The notes: generated by a model from the letters alone, not told the origin. Positions 35,921-43,945 are shown, numbered from the stretch's first letter. The stretch: DNA of 64,000 nucleotides from Sporosarcina cyprini (GCF_022048975.1 NZ_JAKMHX010000032.1:1-64000), one strand, 5' to 3'. Made by a program: numbers and translations.

Positions 35921-37897
35921 ATGGAAAAGCAAAAAGTGAAAGTACAAGATTTATATACACTCCAATCCGTTACAAACCCACATATCGCACCAAATGGCGA
36001 AGAAGTGGTATTTGTCAAAACACATATTGAAGAAGAGGAAAATAAATACGTCGCCAACTTGTATCATGTTGATTTGGAAACGACTGAAGTAACGCAATGG
36101 ACGTATGGAAAACAGCGCGTGTCCTCTCCTGAGTGGTCCGCAGACGGCACGCAGCTTGCCTTTTTATCAAACCGTGATGACAAAAACCAACTGTATGTCC
36201 TTTCGGCAAAAGGCGGGGAAGCCCGGAAAGTGACTTCATTTGACAAAGGGGTATCCAGCTTCGTCTGGTCGCCTTGCGGGGAGAAAATCTGGATCAATGC
36301 CTCTGTGAAAGAGGGCAAAACCTTCAAGGATAAAGAAGAGAAAGACGACAAGAAAAAACCTGAGCCCGTTCGCGTGACAAAAATGAAATACAAAGCGGAT
36401 GGCGTTGGCCTTCTGCCGCAAGATACGTACCGGCAAATCGGTGTTGTCGATCTCGCAACAGAAGAAGTGACACAGTTTACAGAGGGCAATCATCAATATG
36501 CCTTGCAAGCCGTCTCGCATGATGGCAAGAAGCTTGTCATGAGCGTGAATCGGGAAGAGAACCAGGATTTTGAGTTCCGTCAGCCGTTGATTTTGGTTGA
36601 TATCGAAACAAAGGAAGAGACAATTATCATTGATGAAGAGGGCTATTATGGCGGGGCGACATTCTCGTTTGACGACCGGTATATCGCGTTTGCCGGCTCG
36701 GATCGTTCCTTCCAAAACGCCACTCATACGCATTTGTACGTATACGACACGAAGCGGGGCAACCGTTTGAATGTAACAGAAAGCATTGATGCGCCAGTAG
36801 GGGATGTGACAGTCTCCGATCACCAGCAAGGGGCAAGTGCACCGACTGTTGTTTGGACGAAGGACGATCATCTGTATTTCCAATTGGCGACAATGGGTGA
36901 CGTGCGCCTTTATTTCGCGACGCTGGAAGGCGAATTGTATCCTGCTTCTCCTGAAAATGAGCATGTCTATGGATATGATGTGGACAAAGAAGGCACATTT
37001 GCTCTCGTTGCGGCGACGGATCCGACAAATCCTGGTGAGCTGTATAAACTGACGATTGCGACCGGCGAACGGGAAGCACTTACTTCGTTCAATGAAAAGT
37101 ATGTGAATGGAACGGAGCTTGTTAAACCAGAAGCGATCCAATTCAAAGGAAAGAAAGACTGGGACGTGCATGGCTGGCTCATGAAACCAGCTGGTTGGCA
37201 GGAAGGGGAGAAATACCCGCTTGTCGTTAATATCCATGGTGGCCCGCACGCTATGTACGCCAACACATTCTTCCATGAAATGCAATTGCTTGCAGCGCAA
37301 GGATGGGGCGTCCTGTACGTCAACCCGCGTGGCAGCCATGGCTATAGCCAGGAATTCGTCGATGCGGTGCGCGGCGATTATGGCGGCGGTGACTATGAAG
37401 ATATCATGGCAGCGGTCGACTATGCACTCGAAGAAAATGAGTGGATTGACAAGGCACGTCTTGGCGTGACTGGGGGCAGCTACGGCGGCTTCATGACGAA
37501 TTGGATCGTCGGCCATACCGACCGTTTCAAAGCAGCTGTGACACAGCGCTCGATCTGCAACTGGATCAGCTTCTTCGGCGTATCTGATATCGGCTATTAT
37601 TTCAGCGATTGGCAAATTCTCGCCGACATGAAAGACGTGGATACGTTGTGGAAACACTCGCCGTTGAAATATGCGGAAGATGTGAAGACACCATTGTTAA
37701 TCTTGCACTCGGAAAAAGACTTCCGTTGCCCGATTGAACAGGCAGAACAATTATTTATTACACTAAAAAGCATGGGGAAAGAAACGGAATTTGTCCGTTT
37801 TCCGGACGCGGACCACAACTTATCGCGGACCGGAACACCGAATTTACGCATTGAGCGGTTAAATGAAATTACGGGATGGTTCGCGAAATACTTATAA
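35921..37897 (+). CDS. S9 family prolyl oligopeptidase-type peptidase (YuxL-like)
   Basis: 658 residues with no signal peptide. An N-terminal beta-propeller (about 1-390) has repeated SPEWSADGTQLAFLS-type blades, and a C-terminal alpha/beta-hydrolase domain follows (about 400-658). The catalytic Ser is in TGGSYGGFMTN, the Asp in HSEKDFRCP and the His in DADHNLSR. The family includes acylaminoacyl peptidases. A lysine/glutamate-rich insert (about 130-148) interrupts the propeller. It closely resembles B. subtilis YuxL in length and motifs. Start ATG with AAGGGGG upstream. The next gene begins 16 bp after its stop. Confidence 0.92.
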   Translation: MEKQKVKVQDLYTLQSVTNPHIAPNGEEVVFVKTHIEEEENKYVANLYHVDLETTEVTQWTYGKQRVSSPEWSADGTQLAFLSNRDDKNQLYVLSAKGGEARKVTSFDKGVSSFVWSPCGEKIWINASVKEGKTFKDKEEKDDKKKPEPVRVTKMKYKADGVGLLPQDTYRQIGVVDLATEEVTQFTEGNHQYALQAVSHDGKKLVMSVNREENQDFEFRQPLILVDIETKEETIIIDEEGYYGGATFSFDDRYIAFAGSDRSFQNATHTHLYVYDTKRGNRLNVTESIDAPVGDVTVSDHQQGASAPTVVWTKDDHLYFQLATMGDVRLYFATLEGELYPASPENEHVYGYDVDKEGTFALVAATDPTNPGELYKLTIATGEREALTSFNEKYVNGTELVKPEAIQFKGKKDWDVHGWLMKPAGWQEGEKYPLVVNIHGGPHAMYANTFFHEMQLLAAQGWGVLYVNPRGSHGYSQEFVDAVRGDYGGGDYEDIMAAVDYALEENEWIDKARLGVTGGSYGGFMTNWIVGHTDRFKAAVTQRSICNWISFFGVSDIGYYFSDWQILADMKDVDTLWKHSPLKYAEDVKTPLLILHSEKDFRCPIEQAEQLFITLKSMGKETEFVRFPDADHNLSRTGTPNLRIERLNEITGWFAKYL

Positions 37898-37913
37898 GAA
37901 CCGAGGGAACGTA

Positions 37914-38459
37914 TTGAACTATACAACTGACACAATCACGATCAGACCGATCAAAGAAGACGACTTGCACCGCCTTTGGGAGATGAGCTTCAAAGATAAA
38001 GACCCGGAGTGGAAGCAATGGGATGCGCCTTATTATCCACATGAACCGATACCGTATGAAAAGTTCTTGGAACGTAAAGATAAAATCGTTGCGCAGGATG
38101 ATTTCTGGGGTATTGAGGCGGAAGGCAAACTGATCGGTATGGTGAGCTATTATTGGGAACACAAGCCGTCGTTATGGCTTGAAATTGGGGTTGTCATTTA
38201 TGAACCGGCTTACTGGAGTGGCGGATACGGAACGAAAGCACTCACGATGTGGATTGAACATCTGTTTACGACCATGCCGCTCGTCCGGGTCGGCCTCACG
38301 ACTTGGTCCGGCAACGAGCGGATGATCCGTGTAGCTGAAAAACTTGGCATGACAATGGAAGCACGAATCCGCAAAGTCCGCTACTGGAACGGTGTCTATT
38401 ACGACTCCATCCGGATGGGCATGCTTCGGGAAGAATGGGAGGCCCATCGCTCGAAATGA
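37914..38459 (+). CDS. GNAT family N-acetyltransferase (RimJ/RimL-like)
   Basis: 181 residues. A typical GNAT fold: ITIRPIKEDDLHRLWEM at the N-terminus, WLEIGVVIYEPAYWSGGYGT as the acetyl-CoA-binding strand-helix (near 95-115) and VGLTTWSGNERMIRVAEKLG. The acceptor is unknown. The TTG at 37914 with GAGGGA upstream was preferred; an ATG at 37863 would overlap the S9 gene. Its stop codon overlaps the ATG of the next gene, so the two are coupled. Confidence 0.83.
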   Translation: MNYTTDTITIRPIKEDDLHRLWEMSFKDKDPEWKQWDAPYYPHEPIPYEKFLERKDKIVAQDDFWGIEAEGKLIGMVSYYWEHKPSLWLEIGVVIYEPAYWSGGYGTKALTMWIEHLFTTMPLVRVGLTTWSGNERMIRVAEKLGMTMEARIRKVRYWNGVYYDSIRMGMLREEWEAHRSK

Positions 38460-38986
38460 GATGGACCAAGCTGAAACAACTGGCGGAAGAGTTGCTTTGT
38501 GAGAAGCTGCAAGGCCGCGTGCACTATCACGTAGTCGTTCATCGGAAAAGCCATGACCAGACAGCCACTTTTCGGGTGACGCTCGATGGAAATGAAGTAT
38601 TCCGGGCCTCCGATATTCCGTTCGCCCGACAAGCGAATGAACGCGGGCGGGAGCTGCAAGAGGAACGGCGTATTGATCCCTGGAAGTGGGAAGGGGACTG
38701 GAAGGCCTTTTGGGAGTCCGATGAATTGAAGCAGCTCCATGCGGCATATGATGACGCGGAAGAGCAAGTGAAAGCATCGGGGCAATATCCGGCATGGGAA
38801 GTGGTGCCGCTATTGTTTGACTATGTGCAGATGCCAGTGGAGAAAGCCTTGGTCCATGACCATCCTTTCATCCGGGCAGTTGCGGTATTGGACCGGCGTG
38901 TTGGGAAGCGGACGCTGGAGCAGCTAGACATAAAAAATGAAGCAGACGTAGTAAAGCTCTTTTATTCTATTCGGACAGAGAGCTAG
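38456..38986 (+). CDS. Conserved protein of unknown function (possibly SF0329 family)
   Basis: 176-residue soluble, charged protein. It opens MRWTKLKQLAEELLCEKLQGR followed by YHVVVHRKSHDQTATFRVTLDG; this start resembles my recollection of the SF0329 family, which has no known role. Trp-rich IDPWKWEGDWKAFWESD is at about 75-92. The ATG at 38456 overlaps the GNAT stop (ATGA), indicating translational coupling; a second ATG at 38435 is in frame but deep within the GNAT gene. It is followed by a terminator. Confidence 0.7.
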   Translation: MRWTKLKQLAEELLCEKLQGRVHYHVVVHRKSHDQTATFRVTLDGNEVFRASDIPFARQANERGRELQEERRIDPWKWEGDWKAFWESDELKQLHAAYDDAEEQVKASGQYPAWEVVPLLFDYVQMPVEKALVHDHPFIRAVAVLDRRVGKRTLEQLDIKNEADVVKLFYSIRTES

Positions 38987-38992
38987 AAAAAG

Positions 38993-39034
38993 GGGACCAT
39001 TCAGACCGTATTGACGGCTGGATGGTTCTTTTTA
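38993..39034 (+). terminator. Terminator after the GNAT operon
   Basis: GGACCATTCAGACCG (about 38994-39008) pairs imperfectly with CGGCTGGATGGTTC (about 39015-39028), followed by T5. Confidence 0.75.
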
Positions 39035-39051
39035 TTCGATTAAATAAATGT

Positions 39052-39069
39052 AGTGAGTGATTACTCACT
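39052..39069. promoter_or_regulatory. TetR-type operator 1
   Basis: AGTGAGTGATTACTCACT, with perfect AGTGAGT/ACTCACT arms. It touches the -35 element of the ABC exporter promoter. Confidence 0.88.
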
Positions 39070-39097
39070 TTACAAGATATGCTTGTTGATTTATCAT
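39069..39097 (+). promoter_or_regulatory. Promoter of the ABC exporter-tetR operon
   Basis: TTTACA (39069-39074), a 17-bp spacer and TATCAT (39092-39097). Operators 1 and 2 abut it on both sides. Confidence 0.75.
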
Positions 39098-39115
39098 AGT
39101 GAGTAATCACTCACT
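39098..39115. promoter_or_regulatory. TetR-type operator 2
   Basis: AGTGAGTAATCACTCACT is the exact reverse complement of operator 1, 46 bp away centre to centre. It overlaps the expected transcription start. Confidence 0.88.
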
Positions 39116-39133
39116 ATGAAAGAGGTGTTAGAA

Positions 39134-39865
39134 ATGAAACAGGTGAACAAATGTGTTTCGGTTCAAAATGTGTCAAAGTCTTTTGGAACTCACTCTGTAT
39201 TGAAGGACATCCAATTGGATATTTGGGAAGGGGAAATTTTCGGTTTGTTAGGCCCTTCCGGTGCTGGAAAAACAACATTGGTGAAAGAATTGGCAGGGCT
39301 TGATACACCAACAGAAGGGGCCAACTATTTATTTGGACAAAAAATGCCGAACTTAAATCTCGTCCAGCGTATTGGCTACATGGCACAATCGGATGCACTC
39401 TATACGGAGTTATCTGCAAAGGAGAACTTGCGTTTTTTCTCTGAGCTGTATGGGTTAAAAGGGAGAAAACAAGTGGAGCGCATGGAAGAGGTAGCTGAAA
39501 TTGTCCAGCTATCCAATGAGCTGTCAAAAGTAGTATCCAATTATTCCGGTGGGATGAAAAGACGGCTTTCCTTAGCAATTGCGTTGCTGCATGAACCAGA
39601 ACTGCTCATCCTCGATGAACCGACTGTCGGCATTGATCCCCTACTCCGAAAAAACATTTGGCGGGCCTTTCATGCATTAAAAGAGCGAGGAAAAACGCTG
39701 ATTGTCACAACACATGTCATGGATGAGGCGGATAAATGTGATCGGCTCGGGCTCCTCCGCAATGGAAAGCTGATTGCCGTCGGGACGCCAGGAGAACTAA
39801 AAAGGCAAACAGGGACGAAGACAATTGAAGAAGCCTTTTTATATTTCGGAGGTGAGCAGTCATGA
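39134..39865 (+). CDS. ABC transporter ATP-binding protein (ABC-2 exporter)
   Basis: 243 residues, CcmA/DrrA-like. Walker A GPSGAGKTTL (near 39-48), signature YSGGMKRRLSLAIAL, Walker B LLILDEPTVGIDP and switch His in VTTHVMDEADKCD are intact. The ATG at 39134 follows AGAGGTG; an ATG at 39116 lies inside operator 2. It overlaps the permease gene by four bases. With that permease it should export a drug, lipid or peptide. Confidence 0.92.
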   Translation: MKQVNKCVSVQNVSKSFGTHSVLKDIQLDIWEGEIFGLLGPSGAGKTTLVKELAGLDTPTEGANYLFGQKMPNLNLVQRIGYMAQSDALYTELSAKENLRFFSELYGLKGRKQVERMEEVAEIVQLSNELSKVVSNYSGGMKRRLSLAIALLHEPELLILDEPTVGIDPLLRKNIWRAFHALKERGKTLIVTTHVMDEADKCDRLGLLRNGKLIAVGTPGELKRQTGTKTIEEAFLYFGGEQS

Positions 39866-40887
39866 GAGTAACGGCAATGGTAAAACGTATTCTAAAACAA
39901 TTGATACGGGATAAAAGGACGATCGGCTTGCTCATATTTGCCCCCATCCTCGTATTGACTATGTTATATTTCGTTTTCAATGGCGACGATTATATTCCGC
40001 GAATTGGATTGGTGGATGCGCCAGAACCTGTCATTGAACAATTGGATGACAAGAAAGCCACTCTCTCGTTATTCGAGGAGGAAGGGGACGCTAAAGCAAA
40101 AATAGCCGCACAGGAACTGGATGCGTACATTAAGTTCGTTGGAGGTCAGCCGGAACTGGTTTTGGAAGGAAGTGACCCTACCGTCACGGGAGCAACAATG
40201 AAATGGGTGCAAGAAGCCTTCCAACCACGTCAGCCGGAGAATGCTCCCCAGCTTAAGGTCGATACGATGTTTGGCTCGGATGATATGGGACAGTTTGATT
40301 ACTTCGGCCCGGTGCTGTTAGGATTCTTTGTCTTCTTTTTCGTGTTTCTTATCGCGGGTGTTTCATTCTTGCGCGAGAGGACGACGGGGACATTGGAAAG
40401 ACTGCTGGCGACGCCATTGCGGAAATGGGAGATTGTCGTTGGATACGTGATCGGATTTGGGATATTCACCATGATTCAATCGACCATTATTGCTTCCTAT
40501 GCGGTTTACGTGCTTGGCATGGTGATGGAAGGAGCGTTTTTCCATGTGCTGCTCGTTATACTTCTTCTCGCTTTCACTGCATTGTCACTAGGAATTTTAT
40601 TATCAACATTTGCACATAACGAACTGCAGATGATGCAATTCATACCAATTATTGTTGTACCACAAATCTTCTTTTCAGGGCTGTTCAACTTAGATACGAT
40701 TGCGGAATGGCTAAGTTGGATCAGTTACGTCACACCTCTTTATTACGCAGCAGACGCATTACGCGATATAATGGTGAGAGGATATGGATTTACAGAAATT
40801 TATATAAATCTTCTCGTATTGCTTGGATTCACTCTTTTCTTCATGATGATGAATATCTTGGTACTGCGGAAGTTTCGTACGATGTAA
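39862..40887 (+). CDS. ABC-2 type transporter permease
   Basis: 341 residues. One N-terminal membrane helix (about 22-42), a 120-residue extracellular domain and then five or six helices from about 150, the YhgE/DrrB-like ABC-2 layout. The motif FLRERTTGTLERLLATPLRKWEIV, after the second helix, is typical of drug and lipid exporters (ABC2_membrane_3). Starts four bases before the end of the ATPase gene and is followed nine bases later by tetR, so the three form one operon. Confidence 0.92.
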   Translation: MRVTAMVKRILKQLIRDKRTIGLLIFAPILVLTMLYFVFNGDDYIPRIGLVDAPEPVIEQLDDKKATLSLFEEEGDAKAKIAAQELDAYIKFVGGQPELVLEGSDPTVTGATMKWVQEAFQPRQPENAPQLKVDTMFGSDDMGQFDYFGPVLLGFFVFFFVFLIAGVSFLRERTTGTLERLLATPLRKWEIVVGYVIGFGIFTMIQSTIIASYAVYVLGMVMEGAFFHVLLVILLLAFTALSLGILLSTFAHNELQMMQFIPIIVVPQIFFSGLFNLDTIAEWLSWISYVTPLYYAADALRDIMVRGYGFTEIYINLLVLLGFTLFFMMMNILVLRKFRTM

Positions 40888-40896
40888 GGAGGTACT

Positions 40897-41541
40897 ATGG
40901 AAAAGCTCGATAAGCGAATGGAAGAATTATTGCAAAACGAAGGGGACTTGACGGAGAAACAACGGAACATTTTGGCGGCGGCGACAGAAATGTTTGCGCA
41001 AAAAGGCTTTGCCGCCACATCGACAAGTGAAATCGCCAAAAGAGCGGGCGTCGCAGAAGGAACCATCTTCCGGCACTACAAAACAAAAAAAGACTTGTTA
41101 TTATCCATTGTATCGCCAATGATGTTGAAAATGATTTCTCCCTTTATTTTGAAGGATATTAACAAAGTGCTGGATCAAAAATACGAACGGTTCGAGGATT
41201 TCGTTCGCGCCATGATCAAAAACCGGCAAGAATTCTTGGAGAATAACATACAGGTTGTGAAAGTGGTCATACAAGAAATTCCTTTCCACCCTGAACTGCG
41301 CGACGAGTTTATTAAGCAAGTTGGCCAAAAGGTGTATCAGCTTTTTTTGGAAACTGTTCAGTTTTACCAGGCAAAAGGGCAGATCGCCGATATCCCGCCG
41401 GCCATGGTACTCCGTTACGTCAGTTCGGTGATCATCGGTTATTTCGGCACCAAATATGTTCTCACTCCAGAGGGATGGGATGACGAAAAAGAGATCGATG
41501 AAATGATTGCGTTCCTTGCGAAAGGGCTGGCGCCAGTATAA
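40897..41541 (+). CDS. TetR family regulator of the ABC exporter
   Basis: 214 residues. The helix-turn-helix [33 protein letters not shown] spans about residues 32-65. The ligand-binding domain follows. ATG with GGAGG upstream, nine bases after the permease stop. The two reverse-complementary 18-bp palindromes that flank the operon promoter are the obvious targets, so the operon is likely self-repressed until an exported compound binds the regulator. Confidence 0.9.
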   Translation: MEKLDKRMEELLQNEGDLTEKQRNILAAATEMFAQKGFAATSTSEIAKRAGVAEGTIFRHYKTKKDLLLSIVSPMMLKMISPFILKDINKVLDQKYERFEDFVRAMIKNRQEFLENNIQVVKVVIQEIPFHPELRDEFIKQVGQKVYQLFLETVQFYQAKGQIADIPPAMVLRYVSSVIIGYFGTKYVLTPEGWDDEKEIDEMIAFLAKGLAPV

Positions 41542-41616
41542 CAGGAAAAAGCACTCCAATCCCTGCCAAGGAAATGATATACTTAAAAGCAACAAAGTAG
41601 TCTTGGAGGGAATATA

Positions 41617-41916
41617 ATGGGTATCTACAATGTCATGGAAGATGTCGTTCGTGATGTACTTAGCAAAAACAAACGGGACCTTCATCTAACATGTGATTGT
41701 GAGCGATGCTTGAATGACATCATGGCCATCGCACTAAATGAACTGCCGCCCCACTACATTGCAAATGAAAAACACAGTCCCTATATACGCGCGGCTCACG
41801 AAGCGGACAGGCAAGGTGCTACGAATATCCTGTCTATCGTCGCCAGAGCAGCCCGTAAAGTCTCCAATGCGCCGCGTTGCGAGAACATGGCACCAAACAA
41901 CGAAGAAACACCTTGA
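41617..41916 (+). CDS. comFB: Late competence protein ComFB family
   Basis: 99 residues. Conserved Cys in CDCERC (residues 27-32) and NAPRC near 87, with LNDIMAIALNELPPHYI between, match the small zinc-binding ComFB family. In B. subtilis comFB is between comFA and comFC; here it stands alone, about 5.6 kb before comFA. Homologues in some bacteria bind cyclic dinucleotides or act as accessory regulators, but its role in competence is unclear. ATG with TTGGAGGG upstream. The stop codon is inside the left arm of its terminator. Confidence 0.8.
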   Translation: MGIYNVMEDVVRDVLSKNKRDLHLTCDCERCLNDIMAIALNELPPHYIANEKHSPYIRAAHEADRQGATNILSIVARAARKVSNAPRCENMAPNNEETP

Positions 41917-41936
41917 GGTTGAGGTGTTTTTTTGTT
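41907..41936 (+). terminator. Terminator of comFB
   Basis: AACACCT (41907-41913) pairs with AGGTGTT (41922-41928), followed by T7. It overlaps the stop codon. Confidence 0.9.
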
Positions 41937-42004
41937 TTGAGGGAGATGTTGCCAAGCGCATTTGCGCTACAGCCTCCAGTTTGCGAAGATAGGGGAGTAC
42001 TTAA

Positions 42005-42140
42005 TTATTCTGCGTACGGTTGTGAATATTTGCGTTCAATTTGTTATTCTGGCGTGCAATTTTGTATACTGGCGTTCGTTTTAGTATTCTGTGGTTGGTC
42101 CAGGTTTTCTGGGTTTCATTCCAGTTGTCTAGCGTTCCTC
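42005..42140. repeat. Tandem repeat tract 4 (20-bp TGGCGTTC units)
   Basis: Units of the form GTATTCTGGCGTTC followed by T-rich sequence. Core positions are 42012, 42032, 42052, 42072, 42092, 42112 and 42132, six consecutive spacings of exactly 20 bp, although the fifth and sixth units have diverged (GTGGTTG, GGGTTTC). It lies between the convergent comFB and accessory flagellin genes. No coding frame is supported. Confidence 0.85.
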
Positions 42141-42183
42141 GCGCCAATGTTATGCTCCTTTCATCTCACAATAAATCTCCCCA

Positions 42184-42216
42184 CAAAAAAAGAACACCGC
42201 ATAACACACGGTGTCC
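42184..42216 (-). terminator. Terminator of the accessory flagellin gene
   Basis: On the minus strand ACACCG pairs with CGGTGT across TGTGTTATG, followed by TCTTTTTTT, directly after the stop codon. Confidence 0.85.
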
Positions 42217-43029
42217 TCACTTCGTTAATAAATTCAACACATTTTGCACATTTTGATTCACTGAATTGACGAGCAGGTGGTCACCCTTTTGACGGATGTC
42301 CAAGTTGATGAAATTCATCATTTCCTTCGCCATGTCCGTATCTTCTAGTAGTGAAAGTGATTTCGTCAGGTTGTTCTCGAAAACAAGAGCGTTTTTCAAA
42401 TGGTGCTCGACTGCTTCCATCTGAGAACCGACTTTTGTCAAATGACCAGAAATCGTTTTGATTGCACCATCAATCGTAGTAATCAATTCAGCAGAATCCG
42501 ACTGCGTTAAAATGGATGCGTCCTTGATACCGAGAGCAGTTGTACTGACATCCACCAAATCGATCTTCATATTCTGGCCAGGGTTTGCGCCGACATGTAA
42601 GTTCAACTGTGTTGTCTCGCCTAAAATTTTCTTCGTATTGAACTCCAGCTTCGTCGCCGTATCATTGATTGCGCCGAGCAACTGGTCCAATTCTTGCTGG
42701 CCTGCTTTCCGATCGGAATCAGTCAATGTGCCGTTCGCACTCTGGACCGCCAATTCTCGTGCACGCTGCAGCAAGCCATTGACATTGTTCAGCCCTTCGT
42801 TGGAAGCTTCCAGTACGGACAACCCGTCCTGCATATTGGCCTGGGCCCGTGAAATCCCCCGGATCTGAGCACGCATTGTTTCGGAAATCGATAGCCCGGA
42901 GGCATTGTCGCTTCCTTTTGCAATCTTCAGCCCTGAACCCAATTTCAGCAGACTTTTTTCAATTTGCGTCGAATTACGCTGCGCCCGGTTCATCGAAAAG
43001 GCGATTTGTTCTTGGCTATGTATCCGCAT
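42217..43029 (-). CDS. Accessory flagellin
   Basis: 270 residues. The N-terminal D0/D1 motif NASGLSISETMRAQIRG and ARELAVQSANGTLTDSDR are conserved, and the C-terminal region has DTDMAKEMMNF. The variable central domain is short. The C-terminus (HLLVNSVNQNVQNVLNLLTK) has diverged from the AQAMLAQANQ-type end of the main flagellin Hag at 54745. The N-terminus also differs (MRIHSQEQIAFSMNRAQ instead of MRINHNIAALNT). So it may be a minor filament component or an assembly-impaired paralogue. ATG follows GAGGTGAAG. A GCCGATAT sigma-D -10 element is upstream (43079-43072). Confidence 0.88.
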   Translation of the reverse strand: MRIHSQEQIAFSMNRAQRNSTQIEKSLLKLGSGLKIAKGSDNASGLSISETMRAQIRGISRAQANMQDGLSVLEASNEGLNNVNGLLQRARELAVQSANGTLTDSDRKAGQQELDQLLGAINDTATKLEFNTKKILGETTQLNLHVGANPGQNMKIDLVDVSTTALGIKDASILTQSDSAELITTIDGAIKTISGHLTKVGSQMEAVEHHLKNALVFENNLTKSLSLLEDTDMAKEMMNFINLDIRQKGDHLLVNSVNQNVQNVLNLLTK

Positions 43030-43071
43030 TTCTTCACCTCTATCACCAGTATAATAAACATTTCCATTTTT

Positions 43072-43115
43072 ATATCGGCAACTTTCCTTTGAAATGAATC
43101 TATTTTAGCCGATAC
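43072..43115. promoter_or_regulatory. Back-to-back sigma-D-type -10 elements
   Basis: GCCGATAT on the minus strand (43079-43072) points to the accessory flagellin; GCCGATAC on the plus strand (43108-43115) points to the FliS-like gene. The -35 halves at 15 bp are weak (TTCA and TTGA against TAAA). Confidence 0.65.
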
Positions 43116-43144
43116 AAAAGAAAAAGGGACTTGGAGGGAAACAG

Positions 43145-43534
43145 GTGAACCTCAATCGCGCCATGAAAATCTACAGGGAGACGCACGCCTCCACCATTCC
43201 GACGATGGAATACATTCTTTTATTATTGAAAGGAACGATTAAAAACATTCGCTTTTGCCAGCAATCAAACGAATGGGATGAAATCCAAGCGACCCTTTCC
43301 AATACGCAGGACCTTCTCTTTGAATTAATGGCATCCGCAGATCGAAACACCGAGGAAGGGGAGCGGCTTTTCACGTTTTATGTTTATTTAAATCAATTAC
43401 TTGTCGATGTCCAAATTCAAAAATCAACCGAACGGCTTACCGTAGTGGAAGTGTTTGCCGAGCAGCTCATCCAAGCGTGGGAAGAAGCCCAGCAGAGAAC
43501 AAGAAAGAGGAATTTTACATCTGATATGGTTTGA
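43145..43534 (+). CDS. FliS-like flagellin chaperone
   Basis: 129-residue helical protein with the FliS plan: KIYRETHASTIPTMEYILLLLKGTIKNIRF (parts of residues 7-36), a central NTQDLLFELMASADRN, then LFTFYVYLNQLLVDVQIQKST and EVFAEQLIQAWEEA. FliS binds the C-terminus of flagellin and prevents premature polymerisation. Sequence is well diverged from typical FliS. GTG start with GGAGG eight bases before. It is divergent from the accessory flagellin, so it is probably the dedicated chaperone of that protein. A standard fliS gene is not present in this window. Confidence 0.75.
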   Translation: MNLNRAMKIYRETHASTIPTMEYILLLLKGTIKNIRFCQQSNEWDEIQATLSNTQDLLFELMASADRNTEEGERLFTFYVYLNQLLVDVQIQKSTERLTVVEVFAEQLIQAWEEAQQRTRKRNFTSDMV

Positions 43535-43626
43535 ACTGCATAGGGGAAGTCCTTAAATTTATGAAAATAAATAAAAGCCACTTCCATCCTTGTAAATGTT
43601 TTCAGCGACGATAAACATTTGGAGGA

Positions 43627-43770
43627 ATGGAGAGTGACTCAATTAATTTTACAATAGATAGGGATACTTGAAAAGACTCTTTGTTTGAAGATGAAATTGA
43701 TGTCAAACGTTTAAAACAATATCCTGACTGCTACATAACTTGTGAACTGCCAATTCCTTGGACCAACTAA
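43627..43770 (+). pseudogene. Short interrupted reading frame with an upstream hairpin
   Basis: A 47-codon frame starts MESDSINFTIDRDT, meets a single TGA, and continues KDSLFEDEIDVKRLKQYPDC then YITCELPIPWTN to a TAA. The protein-like continuation suggests a recently broken small gene; no family was recognised. The sequence just upstream forms a hairpin AAATGTTT (43594-43601) with AAACATTT (43613-43620), and the GGAGG after it is too close to the ATG for normal initiation. It may instead be a gene fragment. Confidence 0.4.
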
Positions 43771-43779
43771 TCAATTTTT

Positions 43780-43945
43780 TGACCGCTCGTATATCCCGGC
43801 CAACCACTCGATTACTTGTTCATACCACTCGTATATTCAGCTAACCGCTCGATTATTTTTCTGACCGCTCGTATATCCCAGCGAACCACTCGATTAATCG
43901 CACGAACCGCTCGTATATTTTGCTAACCGCTCGTATACGTCTGGA
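43780..43945. repeat. Tandem repeat tract 3 (alternating CTCGTATA and CTCGATTA units)
   Basis: Cores start at 43786, 43807, 43828, 43848, 43868, 43889, 43910 and 43930, spaced 21, 21, 20, 20, 21, 21 and 20 bp. Each is preceded by ACCG or ACCA, as in tract 1. The cores alternate strictly between CTCGTATA and CTCGATTA until the last unit. The sequence after 43945 to the enoyl-CoA hydratase gene (44112) holds two degenerate CCGTCCTATTA-like units and no gene. Confidence 0.93.

Noticed and set aside
36236..37657. 473-codon open frame on the minus strand within the S9 peptidase gene
   Set aside because: Shadow of the plus-strand gene, whose propeller and Ser/Asp/His motifs are intact; no start signal on the minus strand.
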